Assembly: GCA_023416515.1 (NCBI GenBank) | Contig: JAEZHP010000096.1 | Coordinates: 1 to 19,555 of the forward strand | Direction: 5' to 3' | DNA length: 19,555 nucleotides | Source: Pseudomonadota bacterium | GTDB lineage: Bacteria; Pseudomonadota; Alphaproteobacteria; Sphingomonadales; Sphingomonadaceae | Shown: one piece after another, positions 8,038 through 14,992 of the stretch | Position numbering within the stretch: the first letter of the stretch is position 1 | Layout: each line of letters opens with the position of its first letter | Notes under the pieces: model-generated | Database searches by the model: none | What the model saw: only the letters and a program-made list of their open reading frames with translations | What the model was told of the DNA's origin: nothing | Position numbers and translations under genes: made by a program

Positions 8038-8151
8038 CGCTCGTCCCGAGCCCTTCGACGCCGCCTGCGGCGCCGCTCTGGATAAACTGCGTCGAGGGGC
8101 GCCCGCGCCAGAGTCCGTGCCAACGCCCCTCGACTTCGCTCGGGACGAGCG
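8038..8151. repeat. REP-like long inverted repeat
   Basis: The 243-bp gap between mgtE and the cyclophilin gene holds a perfect 14-bp terminal inverted repeat (cgctcgtcccgagc at 8038-8051, gctcgggacgagcg at 8138-8151) and a nested perfect 11-bp inverted repeat (gtcgaggggcg at 8091-8101, cgcccctcgac at 8124-8134). The terminal sequence, in context gacttcgctcgggacgagcg, is of the type I recall as dispersed intergenic elements in sphingomonads and related alphaproteobacteria. The single copy here cannot prove dispersal. It lies upstream of both flanking genes, so it is not placed like a terminator. Confidence 0.6.
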
Positions 8152-8194
8152 ATGATCTTGGTGCTAACGGGCGCTTCGAAACAAGGAGTCCAAA

Positions 8195-8656
8195 ATGGCC
8201 GACGAACTCAATACCCTCGTTCTCAACCTCGACAGCGGCGGCGACGTCGTGATCAAGCTTCGCCCCGACCTCGCCCCGGGCCATGTCGAGCGGATCAAGG
8301 AGCTGACCCAGGAAGGCTTCTACGACGGCGTCGTCTTCCACCGCGTCATCGACGGCTTCATGGCGCAGGGCGGCGACCCGACCGGCACCGGAATGGGCGG
8401 CTCGGAGCGGCCCGACCTCAAGGCCGAGTTCAGCCGCGAGCCGCATGTGCGCGGAGTGGCTTCGATGGCGCGGGCCCAGAACCCCAATTCGGCCAACAGC
8501 CAGTTCTTCATCTGCCTCGACGACGCGCGCTTCCTCGACGGCCAGTACACGGTGTGGGGCGAAGTCGTCGAAGGCATGGAGCATGTCGACGCCCTTCCCA
8601 AGGGCGAGCCGCCGCGCACCCCCGGCAAGATCGTCAAGGCGTCGCTGAGGGCGTGA
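8195..8656 (+). CDS. Cyclophilin-type peptidyl-prolyl cis-trans isomerase
   Basis: 153 residues, no signal peptide, so cytosolic. It shows the cyclophilin catalytic strip FHRVIDGFMAQGGDPTGTGMGG (Arg50, Phe55 and Gln58 correspond to Arg55, Phe60 and Gln63 of human cyclophilin A), MARAQNPNSANSQFFI, and FLDGQYTVWGEVVEGM. The cyclosporin-contact tryptophan of human cyclophilin A is replaced by Phe113 and the active-site His126 by Tyr118, both common in bacterial members. The ATG at 8195 is preceded by AAGGAG at 8183-8188. It catalyses proline isomerisation in protein folding. The SDR gene starts four bases after its stop, so the two are probably co-transcribed. Confidence 0.95.
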   Translation: MADELNTLVLNLDSGGDVVIKLRPDLAPGHVERIKELTQEGFYDGVVFHRVIDGFMAQGGDPTGTGMGGSERPDLKAEFSREPHVRGVASMARAQNPNSANSQFFICLDDARFLDGQYTVWGEVVEGMEHVDALPKGEPPRTPGKIVKASLRA

Positions 8657-8660
8657 TTGA

Positions 8661-9422
8661 ATGACTCGGCTCGTCACCCTGATCACCGGCGCCTCCGCCG
8701 GTCTGGGTGCCGAGTTCGCTCGGGTCTGCGCGCGCCGGGGGGAGAGTCTCGCCCTCGGCGCGCGCCGCCGCGACCGCCTCGAGGCTCTCCAGCAGACACT
8801 GGGCGGCGACGTCCACATCTTGGAGGCAGACCTCTCCAGGCCCGGAGCCGGGGCCAGCCTCGTCGAGCAGCTCGGCGCCGAGGGGCTCGAGGTTGCAACC
8901 CTTATCAACAATGCCGGCTTCGGGCTCTCCGGCCGCTTCGAGGCTCAGGACTGGGCGCGGCAGGCCGAGATGATCGACCTCAACGTCCGCGCTCTCACCG
9001 AATTGTGCCGGGCCGTTCTTCCCGCAATGCGCGCCCGCGGCAGCGGTGCCATCCTCAACGTCGCCTCGACAGCGGCCTTCCAGCCCGGCCCCAACATGGC
9101 GGTCTATTACGCGACCAAGGCCTATGTCCTGTCGCTGACCGAGGCGCTTTACGAGGAGCTGAAAGGAAGCGGAATCCGAGTCACGGCGCTCTGCCCCGGT
9201 CCGACCGACACCGAATTCTTCGACGTTGCAGAGGTCAGGGGCGGGCCGCTTCGCCGAATGGCGGGCGACGCCGCGAGCGTCGTTCGCGACGGGCTCGCGG
9301 GCCTCGATCGAGGCAAGGCCGTCGTCATTCCCGGCGCCCGCAACAAGGTCGGTGCCCAGGTCCACCGCTTCCTTCCCCGCGCCGCGATGCGCCGGATCAT
9401 CGCTCGGCTGAAGGCGGACTGA
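8661..9422 (+). CDS. SDR-family NAD(P)-dependent oxidoreductase
   Basis: 253 residues, classical short-chain dehydrogenase. The nucleotide-binding TGASAGLG is at 9-16, Asp57 lies in EADLS, NNAG is at 83-86, and the catalytic residues are Ser136 (NVAST), Tyr149 and Lys153 (YYATK). Basic residues after the second strand (GARRRDRL) suggest a preference for NADPH. It resembles the DltE/YqjQ-like group of SDRs; the substrate cannot be told. The ATG at 8661 follows the cyclophilin stop by four bases, with GAGG about ten bases upstream, consistent with a two-gene operon. Confidence 0.9.
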   Translation: MTRLVTLITGASAGLGAEFARVCARRGESLALGARRRDRLEALQQTLGGDVHILEADLSRPGAGASLVEQLGAEGLEVATLINNAGFGLSGRFEAQDWARQAEMIDLNVRALTELCRAVLPAMRARGSGAILNVASTAAFQPGPNMAVYYATKAYVLSLTEALYEELKGSGIRVTALCPGPTDTEFFDVAEVRGGPLRRMAGDAASVVRDGLAGLDRGKAVVIPGARNKVGAQVHRFLPRAAMRRIIARLKAD

Positions 9423-9434
9423 CGACCCGGCCGA

Positions 9435-9459
9435 GGAACGACGCGCGGGCCGATACGTT
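9435..9459 (+). promoter_or_regulatory. EcfG-type general stress promoter match
   Basis: GGAAC (9435-9439) and CGTT (9456-9459) are separated by 16 bases, an exact match to the -35/-10 consensus of the alphaproteobacterial general stress sigma factor EcfG. It points rightward, but the next sense gene is more than 1.3 kb away and the intervening lysR gene is antisense. By chance, roughly one exact match per few windows of this size is expected, so the site is tentative. Confidence 0.35.
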
Positions 9460-9490
9460 TTTCCAGGCACCGAAGGCAGGCAGCCATCGT

Positions 9491-9559
9491 CCGGCCAAGT
9501 GGCCGGGTCCAGGGCAGGATCGCCGACGACGTCTCACGACGCGCAGGCGATCCTGCCCT
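9491..9559. terminator. Paired hairpins downstream of lysR
   Basis: Two stems stand close together: ccggcc-AAGT-ggccgg (9491-9506) and a perfect 14-bp stem (agggcaggatcgcc at 9511-9524, ggcgatcctgccct at 9546-9559) with a 21-base loop. They lie just past the lysR stop on the minus strand and after the SDR gene on the plus strand. There is no U-tract, so they may act as bidirectional terminators aided by Rho, as mRNA 3' stabilisers, or as part of a transcript from the 9435 promoter. Confidence 0.45.
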
Positions 9560-9568
9560 TCGCCATTC

Positions 9569-10459
9569 CTATCGGTCGTTGTCGCCCGCCACCTCTTCGA
9601 CCAGCCAGTCGTGGAACAGCCTCACTGGGCGCCGTCCGAGCGCGGCGCGGCGGCAGGTGAACCAGTAGCTGTAGGGGCTCGGCGCGGAATCGAAGAGCTG
9701 GACGAGGCGCGGGTCGCGCGCCGCCTCCAGGTGGGTCTCGAACATGAAGGCGACGCCGAGGCCCTGAGCCGCCGCCTCGAGGATGAGCTGGCCGGAATCG
9801 AAATGGTCGACCGCGGCGGGCTCGAGGTCGGGCATCCCGATCGTCTCGCGCCACAGCTCGAAGGTGTCGGCGAGGTCGCGGTGGATCAGCACGGTGGTTC
9901 GGGCGAGGTCGCTCGGCTCGCGAACCGCGTCCGGCCCCTCGACCATCGTGCGGGCGCCGATGGCGACGGCGCGGTTGCCCCCGAGCCGGCGCGCATAGAG
10001 GCCGTGATTGACCTCCTTCGCGAGCACGATGGCAGCATCCAGTCCCTCGTCGAGGCGGGCCAGGGCGTAAGGGGCCGTGTCGATGTCGATGTGAAGATCG
10101 GGATGGAGCGCGCGGAGTGTCGGAAGATGGGGCATCAGGCGTTGCGATGCATAGAGCGGGAGCACGCCGAGGCGGAGCCGCATCAGCTCGTTCTCGCCGC
10201 TCGCCTCTTCCATCGCCAGGGTGAGCGAGTCGAGCGCGGGCCCGATCGCAGCGAGCAGCCGCTCGCCGTCGGCGTTGAGGAGGATCGACTGGTGACGCCG
10301 CTCGAACAGCGGCCGGCCGACATGGCGCTCGAGCGCCTGAACCCGCCTGGTCAGCGCCGGCGAGGACAGTGCCAGCGCCTCCGCGGCAGCCTTGACCGAG
10401 CCGAGCCGGGCGACCTGGACGAACGCCTCGATCCCCGTCAGTGGCGGCAACCGCTTCAT
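9569..10459 (-). CDS. LysR-family transcriptional regulator (GcvA-like)
   Basis: 296 residues. The N-terminal winged helix (1-60) reads LTGIEAFVQVARLGSVKAAAEALALSSPALTRRVQALERHVGRPLFER, the standard LysR DNA-binding signature. A two-lobed effector-binding domain follows (about 88-292, with LRLGVLPLYASQRLMPHLPTL and GLGVAFMFETHL). The GcvA-like start MKRLPPLTGIEAF fixes the initiation codon at the ATG at 10459, supported by AAAAGG eight bases upstream; the longer frame to 10591 runs through the regulatory region. LysR proteins often control a divergent gene and themselves. Here the divergent neighbour is a candidate small RNA (10559-10671). The effector is unknown. Confidence 0.92.
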   Translation of the reverse strand: MKRLPPLTGIEAFVQVARLGSVKAAAEALALSSPALTRRVQALERHVGRPLFERRHQSILLNADGERLLAAIGPALDSLTLAMEEASGENELMRLRLGVLPLYASQRLMPHLPTLRALHPDLHIDIDTAPYALARLDEGLDAAIVLAKEVNHGLYARRLGGNRAVAIGARTMVEGPDAVREPSDLARTTVLIHRDLADTFELWRETIGMPDLEPAAVDHFDSGQLILEAAAQGLGVAFMFETHLEAARDPRLVQLFDSAPSPYSYWFTCRRAALGRRPVRLFHDWLVEEVAGDNDR

Positions 10460-10499
10460 CGCAATGCCTTTTCCGAGCGGCGATGCTGCGCCGCACCAG

Positions 10500-10520
10500 C
10501 CGCAGACTTCTGCGGTTTTT
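10500..10520 (+). terminator. Short terminator-like hairpin upstream of lysR
   Basis: ccgcag-ACTT-ctgcgg followed by TTTTT (10516-10520) has the shape of an intrinsic terminator on the plus strand. No sense gene precedes it. It could stop transcription antisense to lysR before it reaches the candidate small RNA, or act in the lysR leader on the other strand. Confidence 0.4.
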
Positions 10521-10558
10521 AGAGCCATACAGGCGATTGCAAAACTTGCAACCTGGCC

Positions 10559-10671
10559 GACTTCTTTCGCATTTGCACAATCATGCTGCACCTGCGAAGA
10601 AGTCCCTGCCTTTCAGGCATCCTCTCCTAAAAAACTTTTCCAAGGCCGGGCTCGTCCCGGCCTCTTTTTTT
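10559..10671 (+). ncRNA. Candidate trans-acting small RNA, suhB/mmgR-like
   Basis: The 327-bp gap between lysR and the next plus gene contains no ORF but three ordered stem-loops on the plus strand: a long 5' stem (10559-10571 with 10593-10604, one bulge), a small stem tgcct-TTC-aggca (10607-10619), and a perfect intrinsic terminator (10643-10671). Between the last two is an unpaired CTCTCC-TAAAAAA stretch (10622-10634), complementary to Shine-Dalgarno sequences, a typical seed in alphaproteobacterial sRNAs. Layout and the 'ccctgcctttcaggcatcct' segment recall the suhB/mmgR (alpha-r8) family, but that match is from memory and not verified. The 5' end is uncertain; a shorter form starting near 10590 is possible. 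The repeated TTGCAA (10537-10542, 10546-10551) just upstream could be a LysR operator. Confidence 0.6.
10643..10671 (+). terminator. Strong intrinsic terminator of the candidate sRNA
   Basis: aggccggg (10643-10650) and cccggcct (10656-10663) form an 8-bp perfect stem with loop CTCGT. It is followed by C and seven T residues (10665-10671). It has no sense protein-coding gene upstream, which is the main argument for a non-coding transcript ending here. Confidence 0.93.
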
Positions 10672-10786
10672 GCCCGGAGATGCGGCCCCGCCCGCCGCCG
10701 GCGTCGGGCCGCGCGGGTTTCAATTTGCCACCATTCGGCCTAGGTAATCGGGGAACGTTTTCCCCAGACCTTCGAGTGACAGCGAT

Positions 10787-11053
10787 ATGCCCAACGACCG
10801 CCCAAGCGCGCTTGCCGAGTTCAAGCGGATGATCGGCTGGATCGCTCTGATCGGCGTGGTGATGACCGCCGGCGCGATCTGGTATCTCTCGCTCTACGGG
10901 CCGCTTCGGGTCCACATGGTGGTCGCGACCATCGCCGGCGTGTTTCTGTCGGTCCTGCTCGGCTGCGGCCTGTTCGCCGCCGCCTTCTACAGCGACAAAA
11001 GCGGCCATGACGAGAATGTCCGCGACGCCACCAGCCGGGACCGCGACGAATAG
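10787..11053 (+). CDS. Small two-helix inner-membrane protein
   Basis: 88 residues with two predicted membrane helices, about 15-35 (MIGWIALIGVVMTAGAIWYL) and 44-68 (MVVATIAGVFLSVLLGCGLF), joined by a short loop, and a charged hydrophilic tail ending DATSRDRDE. Both termini should face the same side, probably the cytosol. I do not recognise a named family. The ATG at 10787 has only a weak GAG upstream. A 6-bp inverted repeat ggggaa-CGTT-ttcccc at 10750-10765 precedes it and might be an operator. It lies 104 bp before the CDC48-type ATPase in the same direction and may share its transcript. Confidence 0.75.
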   Translation: MPNDRPSALAEFKRMIGWIALIGVVMTAGAIWYLSLYGPLRVHMVVATIAGVFLSVLLGCGLFAAAFYSDKSGHDENVRDATSRDRDE

Positions 11054-11157
11054 CGCCATATTCCCGCTGCCCGCGCGCCGAGCGCCCGCGATTTTTGAAC
11101 CGTCGGCTGGACGCACCGTTTCCCATCCCTATGTGGGGCGCATCTGGGAGACATTGA

Positions 11158-13467
11158 ATGGCGGACGAAGAGACACCTGCGGGCAAGCTCCAGGTTGCGA
11201 CGATGCGCCCCGACGACAGCGGCCGCGGGATCGCCCGGCTGCCGCGGGCGGTGATGAACGCTCTGGGCCTCGCCGAGGGTGACGTCGTCGAGATCGTCGG
11301 CAAGCGCACCACTCCCGCCCGAGCGATCGGCCCCTATCCGGAGGACGAAGGACTCGACATCATCCGCCTCGACGGCCTCCAGCGCGCCAATGCCGAGATC
11401 GGCTCAGGCGATTTCGTCAGCGTTCGCCGAGCCGAATCCAAGGCCGCCCAGCGTGTCGTCTTCGCTCCGGCCCAGAAGAATCTCCGCCTCCACGGCTCGG
11501 CAGGGGCGCTGAAGCGAAGCTTCGGAATGAAGCCGGTCACCGCGGGCGACATCGTCGCCACCACCGGCCAGCAGCAGGTGATGCGCGGCGACATCCCGCC
11601 CGAGCTTCGCCAGATGCTCACCGCGCCCGCCTACGCGCTCCAGGAGATCCGGCTGCTCGTCGTCTCGACGACCCCCAAGGGTATCGTCCATATCGACGCC
11701 AATACCGAGGTCGAGCTCCGCCCCGAATATACAGAGGCCAAGGAAACCACCCGGCGCGCCGACGTCACCTATGACGACCTCGGCGGCATCGGAACCACGA
11801 TTGACCAGCTCCGCGAGATGGTCGAGCTTCCGCTTCGCTATCCGGAGATCTTCGAGCGGCTCGGGGTCGATCCGCCCAAGGGCGTCCTCCTCCACGGCCC
11901 GCCCGGCACCGGCAAGACCCGCCTTGCCCGCGCAGTCGCCAATGAGAGCGACGCGAGCTTCTTCCACATCGCCGGCCCGGAGATCATGGGATCGGCCTAT
12001 GGCGAGAGCGAAAAGCGCCTTCGCGACCTGTTCGAGGAAGCCGGCAAGAACGCGCCGTCGATCATCTTCATCGACGAGATCGATTCGATCGCTCCCAAGC
12101 GCGGCCAGGTCCAGGGCGAGACCGAGAAGCGGCTCGTCGCCCAGCTCCTGACGCTTCTCGACGGCCTCGCGCCGCGCCAGAACACGGTTGTGATCGCCGC
12201 CACCAACCGGCCCGAGGCCCTCGACGAGGCGCTTCGCCGGCCCGGCCGCTTCGACCGCGAGATCATCATCGGCGTTCCGGACGAGAATGGCCGCCGGGAG
12301 ATCCTCGGGATCCACACCCGCGGCATGCCGCTGGAAGAAGGAATCGACCTCAAGCAGCTCGCCAAGCAGACCTACGGCTTCGTCGGCGCCGACCTCGCGG
12401 CGCTGGTGCGCGAGGCAGCGATCGACGCGGTTCGGCGGATCATGCCCAAGCTGAACCTCGAGGAAGGCACGATCCCGCCGGAGGTTCTCGACAATCTCTC
12501 GGTGACCGCCAGCGACTTCGAGCAGGCGCTCAAGCGGGTCCAGCCTTCCGCGATGCGCGAGGTCATGGTCCAGAAGCCCGACATCCGCTGGGACGATATC
12601 GGCGGAGTCGACGAGGCGCGCGAGCGGCTTCGCGAAGGGGTCGAGCTTCCGCTCAAGCATCCCGACGCGTTCCGCCGGATCGGCATCCGCCCGGCGAAGG
12701 GCTTCCTTCTCTATGGGCCTCCGGGGACCGGCAAGACCCTGCTCGCCAAGGCGACGGCGCGCGAGGCGGAGGCGAACTTCATCGCCACCAAGTCGTCCGA
12801 CCTCCTGTCCAAATGGTATGGCGAGAGCGAGCAGCAGATCGCCCGGCTGTTCGCCCGCGCCCGCCAGGTCGCCCCGACCGTGATCTTCATCGACGAATTG
12901 GACAGCCTGGTGCCGGCGCGCGGCGGCGGCCTCGGCGAGCCGCAGGTCACCGAGCGGGTGGTCAACACCATCCTCGCCGAGATGGACGGGCTCGAGGAGC
13001 TTCAGTCCGTCGTCGTCATCGGGGCGACCAACCGGCCCAACCTGATCGACCCGGCGCTCCTTCGCCCGGGCCGCTTCGACGAGCTTATCTACGTGTCGGT
13101 CCCCGACCGGCCCGGCCGGCGCAAGATCCTGGAGATCCATGCCAACGGGATGCCGCTCGCCGAAGATGTCGATCTCGACGATCTCGCCGCGCGCACCGAG
13201 CGATTCACCGGCGCCGACCTGGAGGACCTCGTCCGCCGCGCCGGCATGTTCGCGCTTCGCGAATCGATCGAGAGCAACGTCGTGACCATGTTCAACTTCG
13301 AGCGCGCCCTCGACGAGACCCGCGCCTCCGTCACGAGCGAGATGGAGGAGGAATATGAGCGGATCCAGGAGCATCTGAAGCAGGACGCGATGAGCGCGAA
13401 GGCCGGGGTCGGCTTCATCAGCCCGGGAATGCTCACTCCGAGGCCGGGCGGGAAGGTCGTAGACTGA
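11158..13467 (+). CDS. CDC48/p97-type AAA ATPase
   Basis: 769 residues with the complete VAT/Cdc48/p97 plan, rare in bacteria compared with archaea and eukaryotes. The N domain (about 10-190) has a double-psi barrel half beginning LQVATMRPDDSGRGIARLP and a second half ending near RPEYTEAKE. D1 has Walker A GPPGTGKT (247-254), Walker B IIFIDE (302-307), sensor Asn350 and arginine fingers in RRPGRFD (Arg361, Arg364). D2 has Walker A 520-527, Walker B VIFIDE (575-580) and RPGRFDE (636-642). Pore loops carry aromatic residues in both rings, SAYGES in D1 and KWYGES in D2, as in archaeal VAT, suggesting substrate threading through both. The C-terminus ends GGKVVD and lacks the HbYX motif used for proteasome docking. 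GGGAG lies eight bases before the ATG. Expected function: hexameric unfoldase; substrates unknown. Confidence 0.95.
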   Translation: MADEETPAGKLQVATMRPDDSGRGIARLPRAVMNALGLAEGDVVEIVGKRTTPARAIGPYPEDEGLDIIRLDGLQRANAEIGSGDFVSVRRAESKAAQRVVFAPAQKNLRLHGSAGALKRSFGMKPVTAGDIVATTGQQQVMRGDIPPELRQMLTAPAYALQEIRLLVVSTTPKGIVHIDANTEVELRPEYTEAKETTRRADVTYDDLGGIGTTIDQLREMVELPLRYPEIFERLGVDPPKGVLLHGPPGTGKTRLARAVANESDASFFHIAGPEIMGSAYGESEKRLRDLFEEAGKNAPSIIFIDEIDSIAPKRGQVQGETEKRLVAQLLTLLDGLAPRQNTVVIAATNRPEALDEALRRPGRFDREIIIGVPDENGRREILGIHTRGMPLEEGIDLKQLAKQTYGFVGADLAALVREAAIDAVRRIMPKLNLEEGTIPPEVLDNLSVTASDFEQALKRVQPSAMREVMVQKPDIRWDDIGGVDEARERLREGVELPLKHPDAFRRIGIRPAKGFLLYGPPGTGKTLLAKATAREAEANFIATKSSDLLSKWYGESEQQIARLFARARQVAPTVIFIDELDSLVPARGGGLGEPQVTERVVNTILAEMDGLEELQSVVVIGATNRPNLIDPALLRPGRFDELIYVSVPDRPGRRKILEIHANGMPLAEDVDLDDLAARTERFTGADLEDLVRRAGMFALRESIESNVVTMFNFERALDETRASVTSEMEEEYERIQEHLKQDAMSAKAGVGFISPGMLTPRPGGKVVD

Positions 13468-14761
13468 ACGCCGCCCAGCCGGCGAGAGCGAGCATCAGCA
13501 GGCCGGTGAGGATGAACGGGATCGACCAGCCAAAGCCGTAGATCGCCACCCCGACCGCGGGGCCGGCGAGATAGGGGATGCCGTTCACCGAGGTGACGAT
13601 CCCCGCGACCGCGTTCTGCTCGTCCATGGTCACGGCGAGCGATGCGCCGCTGGTGAAGCCGGGCCGGAAGAAGCCGAAGCCGAGCGAGGCGAGAGCGAAG
13701 CTCAGGGTCATCGCATAGAGGTTGCCGGTGATCCCGGTCAGGACCGAGCCGGCCGCTGCGAGCACGGATCCCCACACGATCAGCTGCATCGGCGACAGTC
13801 CGAGCTGAGGGATCAGCCACCATTGAGCGAGCAGGCTTGCGACCGCTCCGCCGATCAGGACGATCGCGATGTCGTGCTGGGCGTCGGCCGGACTAAGACC
13901 CAGCCGGTCGATGACCAGGAAACCGACGACGCTGAGCACCACCGCCTGGCCGTGGCCGCCGATCATCCCGGCGAGCATCCACGGCCACACCCGCGGGTCG
14001 CGCCACTTGAGCTTGCCCGGCACGTCCTCGGTCTCCGGCTGCCGTACGCCGGCGGTGGTTCCGATCATCGGATAGTCGGCGATCCGGCCGTGCGCCGGGT
14101 TGCGGGGAGTGTCGTCGGGGAGCCGAAGGACGATCAGCGCAAGCACGACGAGGCCGATTCCGGAAAACACGATCAGCGGCGCTGCGAGGCCCAGCGGCGG
14201 GAAGATGAAGATCGGTGCGATCGCCGGCCCGATGATTGTCCCAAGCCCGAACGAGGAGGCGATCGCCGCGAGCGCCGCGGTGCGCTGCACCCCGTCCGTG
14301 CGAGCGGCGATATAGGCCTGGACCGCGGGCGGCGAGGCCGAGCCCCACCAGCCATAGAGGCCGCGCCCGAGCGTGAAGATCAGGAACACCGCGGTCCCGC
14401 CGAGCCATCCGGACAGGCCGGCCGCAAGAACCACTCCGCACACCAGCATCGAGGCGACGAACCCGGCCAGCCCCAGCCGCATCAGCGCTCGCCGGCCGCG
14501 CTTGTCGGCGCGCCGAGCCCAGTGCGGCGCCATCACCACCCACAGGATCGCGGACAGGCTGAACGCCGCCGCGACCCAGAGATCCGCGACATCGAGCGCC
14601 CGCCCGATCGAGGGAAGAAGCGACTGCATCGCCGTATTGCCTGCGGCGGCGACCAGCATCACCGCGAACAGAAGCGAGAACCGCTCGTGGCCCAGCCCGT
14701 AGCCGCCCCTCGTCGAAGCGTCGGGAGGCGGGGATGCGGGTTGGTCGGCCATCCGACCCAT
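13433..14761 (-). CDS. MFS transporter
   Basis: 442 residues with about 12 membrane helices in two halves split by a hydrophilic loop near 210-245. The MFS signature between helices 2 and 3 is present as WARRADKRGRRALMRLG. The second half has FFRPGFTSGASLAVTMDEQNAVAGIV, a pattern seen in TetA-like drug:proton antiporters. The ATG at 14761 is preceded by GGAAAG with about five bases spacing; an ATG at 14752 is an alternative. The 3' end overlaps the convergent CDC48 gene by 35 bp (13433-13467). It is divergent from the borosin precursor gene with a shared 231-bp region, so a role in exporting its product is conceivable but unsupported beyond position. Confidence 0.9.
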   Translation of the reverse strand: MGRMADQPASPPPDASTRGGYGLGHERFSLLFAVMLVAAAGNTAMQSLLPSIGRALDVADLWVAAAFSLSAILWVVMAPHWARRADKRGRRALMRLGLAGFVASMLVCGVVLAAGLSGWLGGTAVFLIFTLGRGLYGWWGSASPPAVQAYIAARTDGVQRTAALAAIASSFGLGTIIGPAIAPIFIFPPLGLAAPLIVFSGIGLVVLALIVLRLPDDTPRNPAHGRIADYPMIGTTAGVRQPETEDVPGKLKWRDPRVWPWMLAGMIGGHGQAVVLSVVGFLVIDRLGLSPADAQHDIAIVLIGGAVASLLAQWWLIPQLGLSPMQLIVWGSVLAAAGSVLTGITGNLYAMTLSFALASLGFGFFRPGFTSGASLAVTMDEQNAVAGIVTSVNGIPYLAGPAVGVAIYGFGWSIPFILTGLLMLALAGWAAFSLRPSRPASE

Positions 14762-14858
14762 CTAGTCTTTCCGGCGCGACCTGAAAGCGGGAAGATCGCG
14801 CGAGCAAAGTCGGCCGAGTTCCGGCTGCCAGCGGCCCCGAACGAGAATCATAGGTTCG

Positions 14859-14887
14859 TTGAAGTATCGTCCTAGAAGAAGTAAAGT
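14859..14887 (+). promoter_or_regulatory. Candidate sigma70 promoter of the borosin locus
   Basis: TTGAAG (14859-14864) and TAAAGT (14882-14887) are separated by 17 bases and match four of six positions in each consensus box. They lie in comparatively AT-rich DNA (14840-14960) about 100 bases before the precursor start. The leader would contain two small inverted repeats: tcacg/cgtga (14926-14930, 14942-14946) and ttcact/agtgaa (14957-14962, 14973-14978). Confidence 0.45.
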
Positions 14888-14992
14888 AGAGACAGCGACT
14901 AGGCCTCGACATCCTTAAATCTAACTCACGTCAGTTTTTGGCGTGATGGTTGGCGTTTCACTGCATCTGTCAAGTGAACAAGGGAGGTGATT

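Noticed and set aside
8657..10522. Plus-strand ORF of 621 codons
   Set aside because: It overlaps the SDR gene in another frame and runs antisense through lysR. The protein is low-complexity Arg/Gly/Ala without any domain.
10460..10591. N-terminal extension of the LysR protein to 10591
   Set aside because: Family members begin at MKRLPPL, an SD precedes the ATG at 10459, and the extension would pass through the hairpin at 10500 and the TTGCAA boxes.
11094..11132. Heat-shock (sigma32) promoter ahead of the CDC48 gene
   Set aside because: A TTTGAAC and a CCCATCCCTAT are present but the spacing of about 22 bases is too long and the -10 fit is poor.
11404..13374. Minus-strand ORF of 656 codons
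   Set aside because: It is the shadow of the CDC48 gene, whose motifs are complete on the plus strand.
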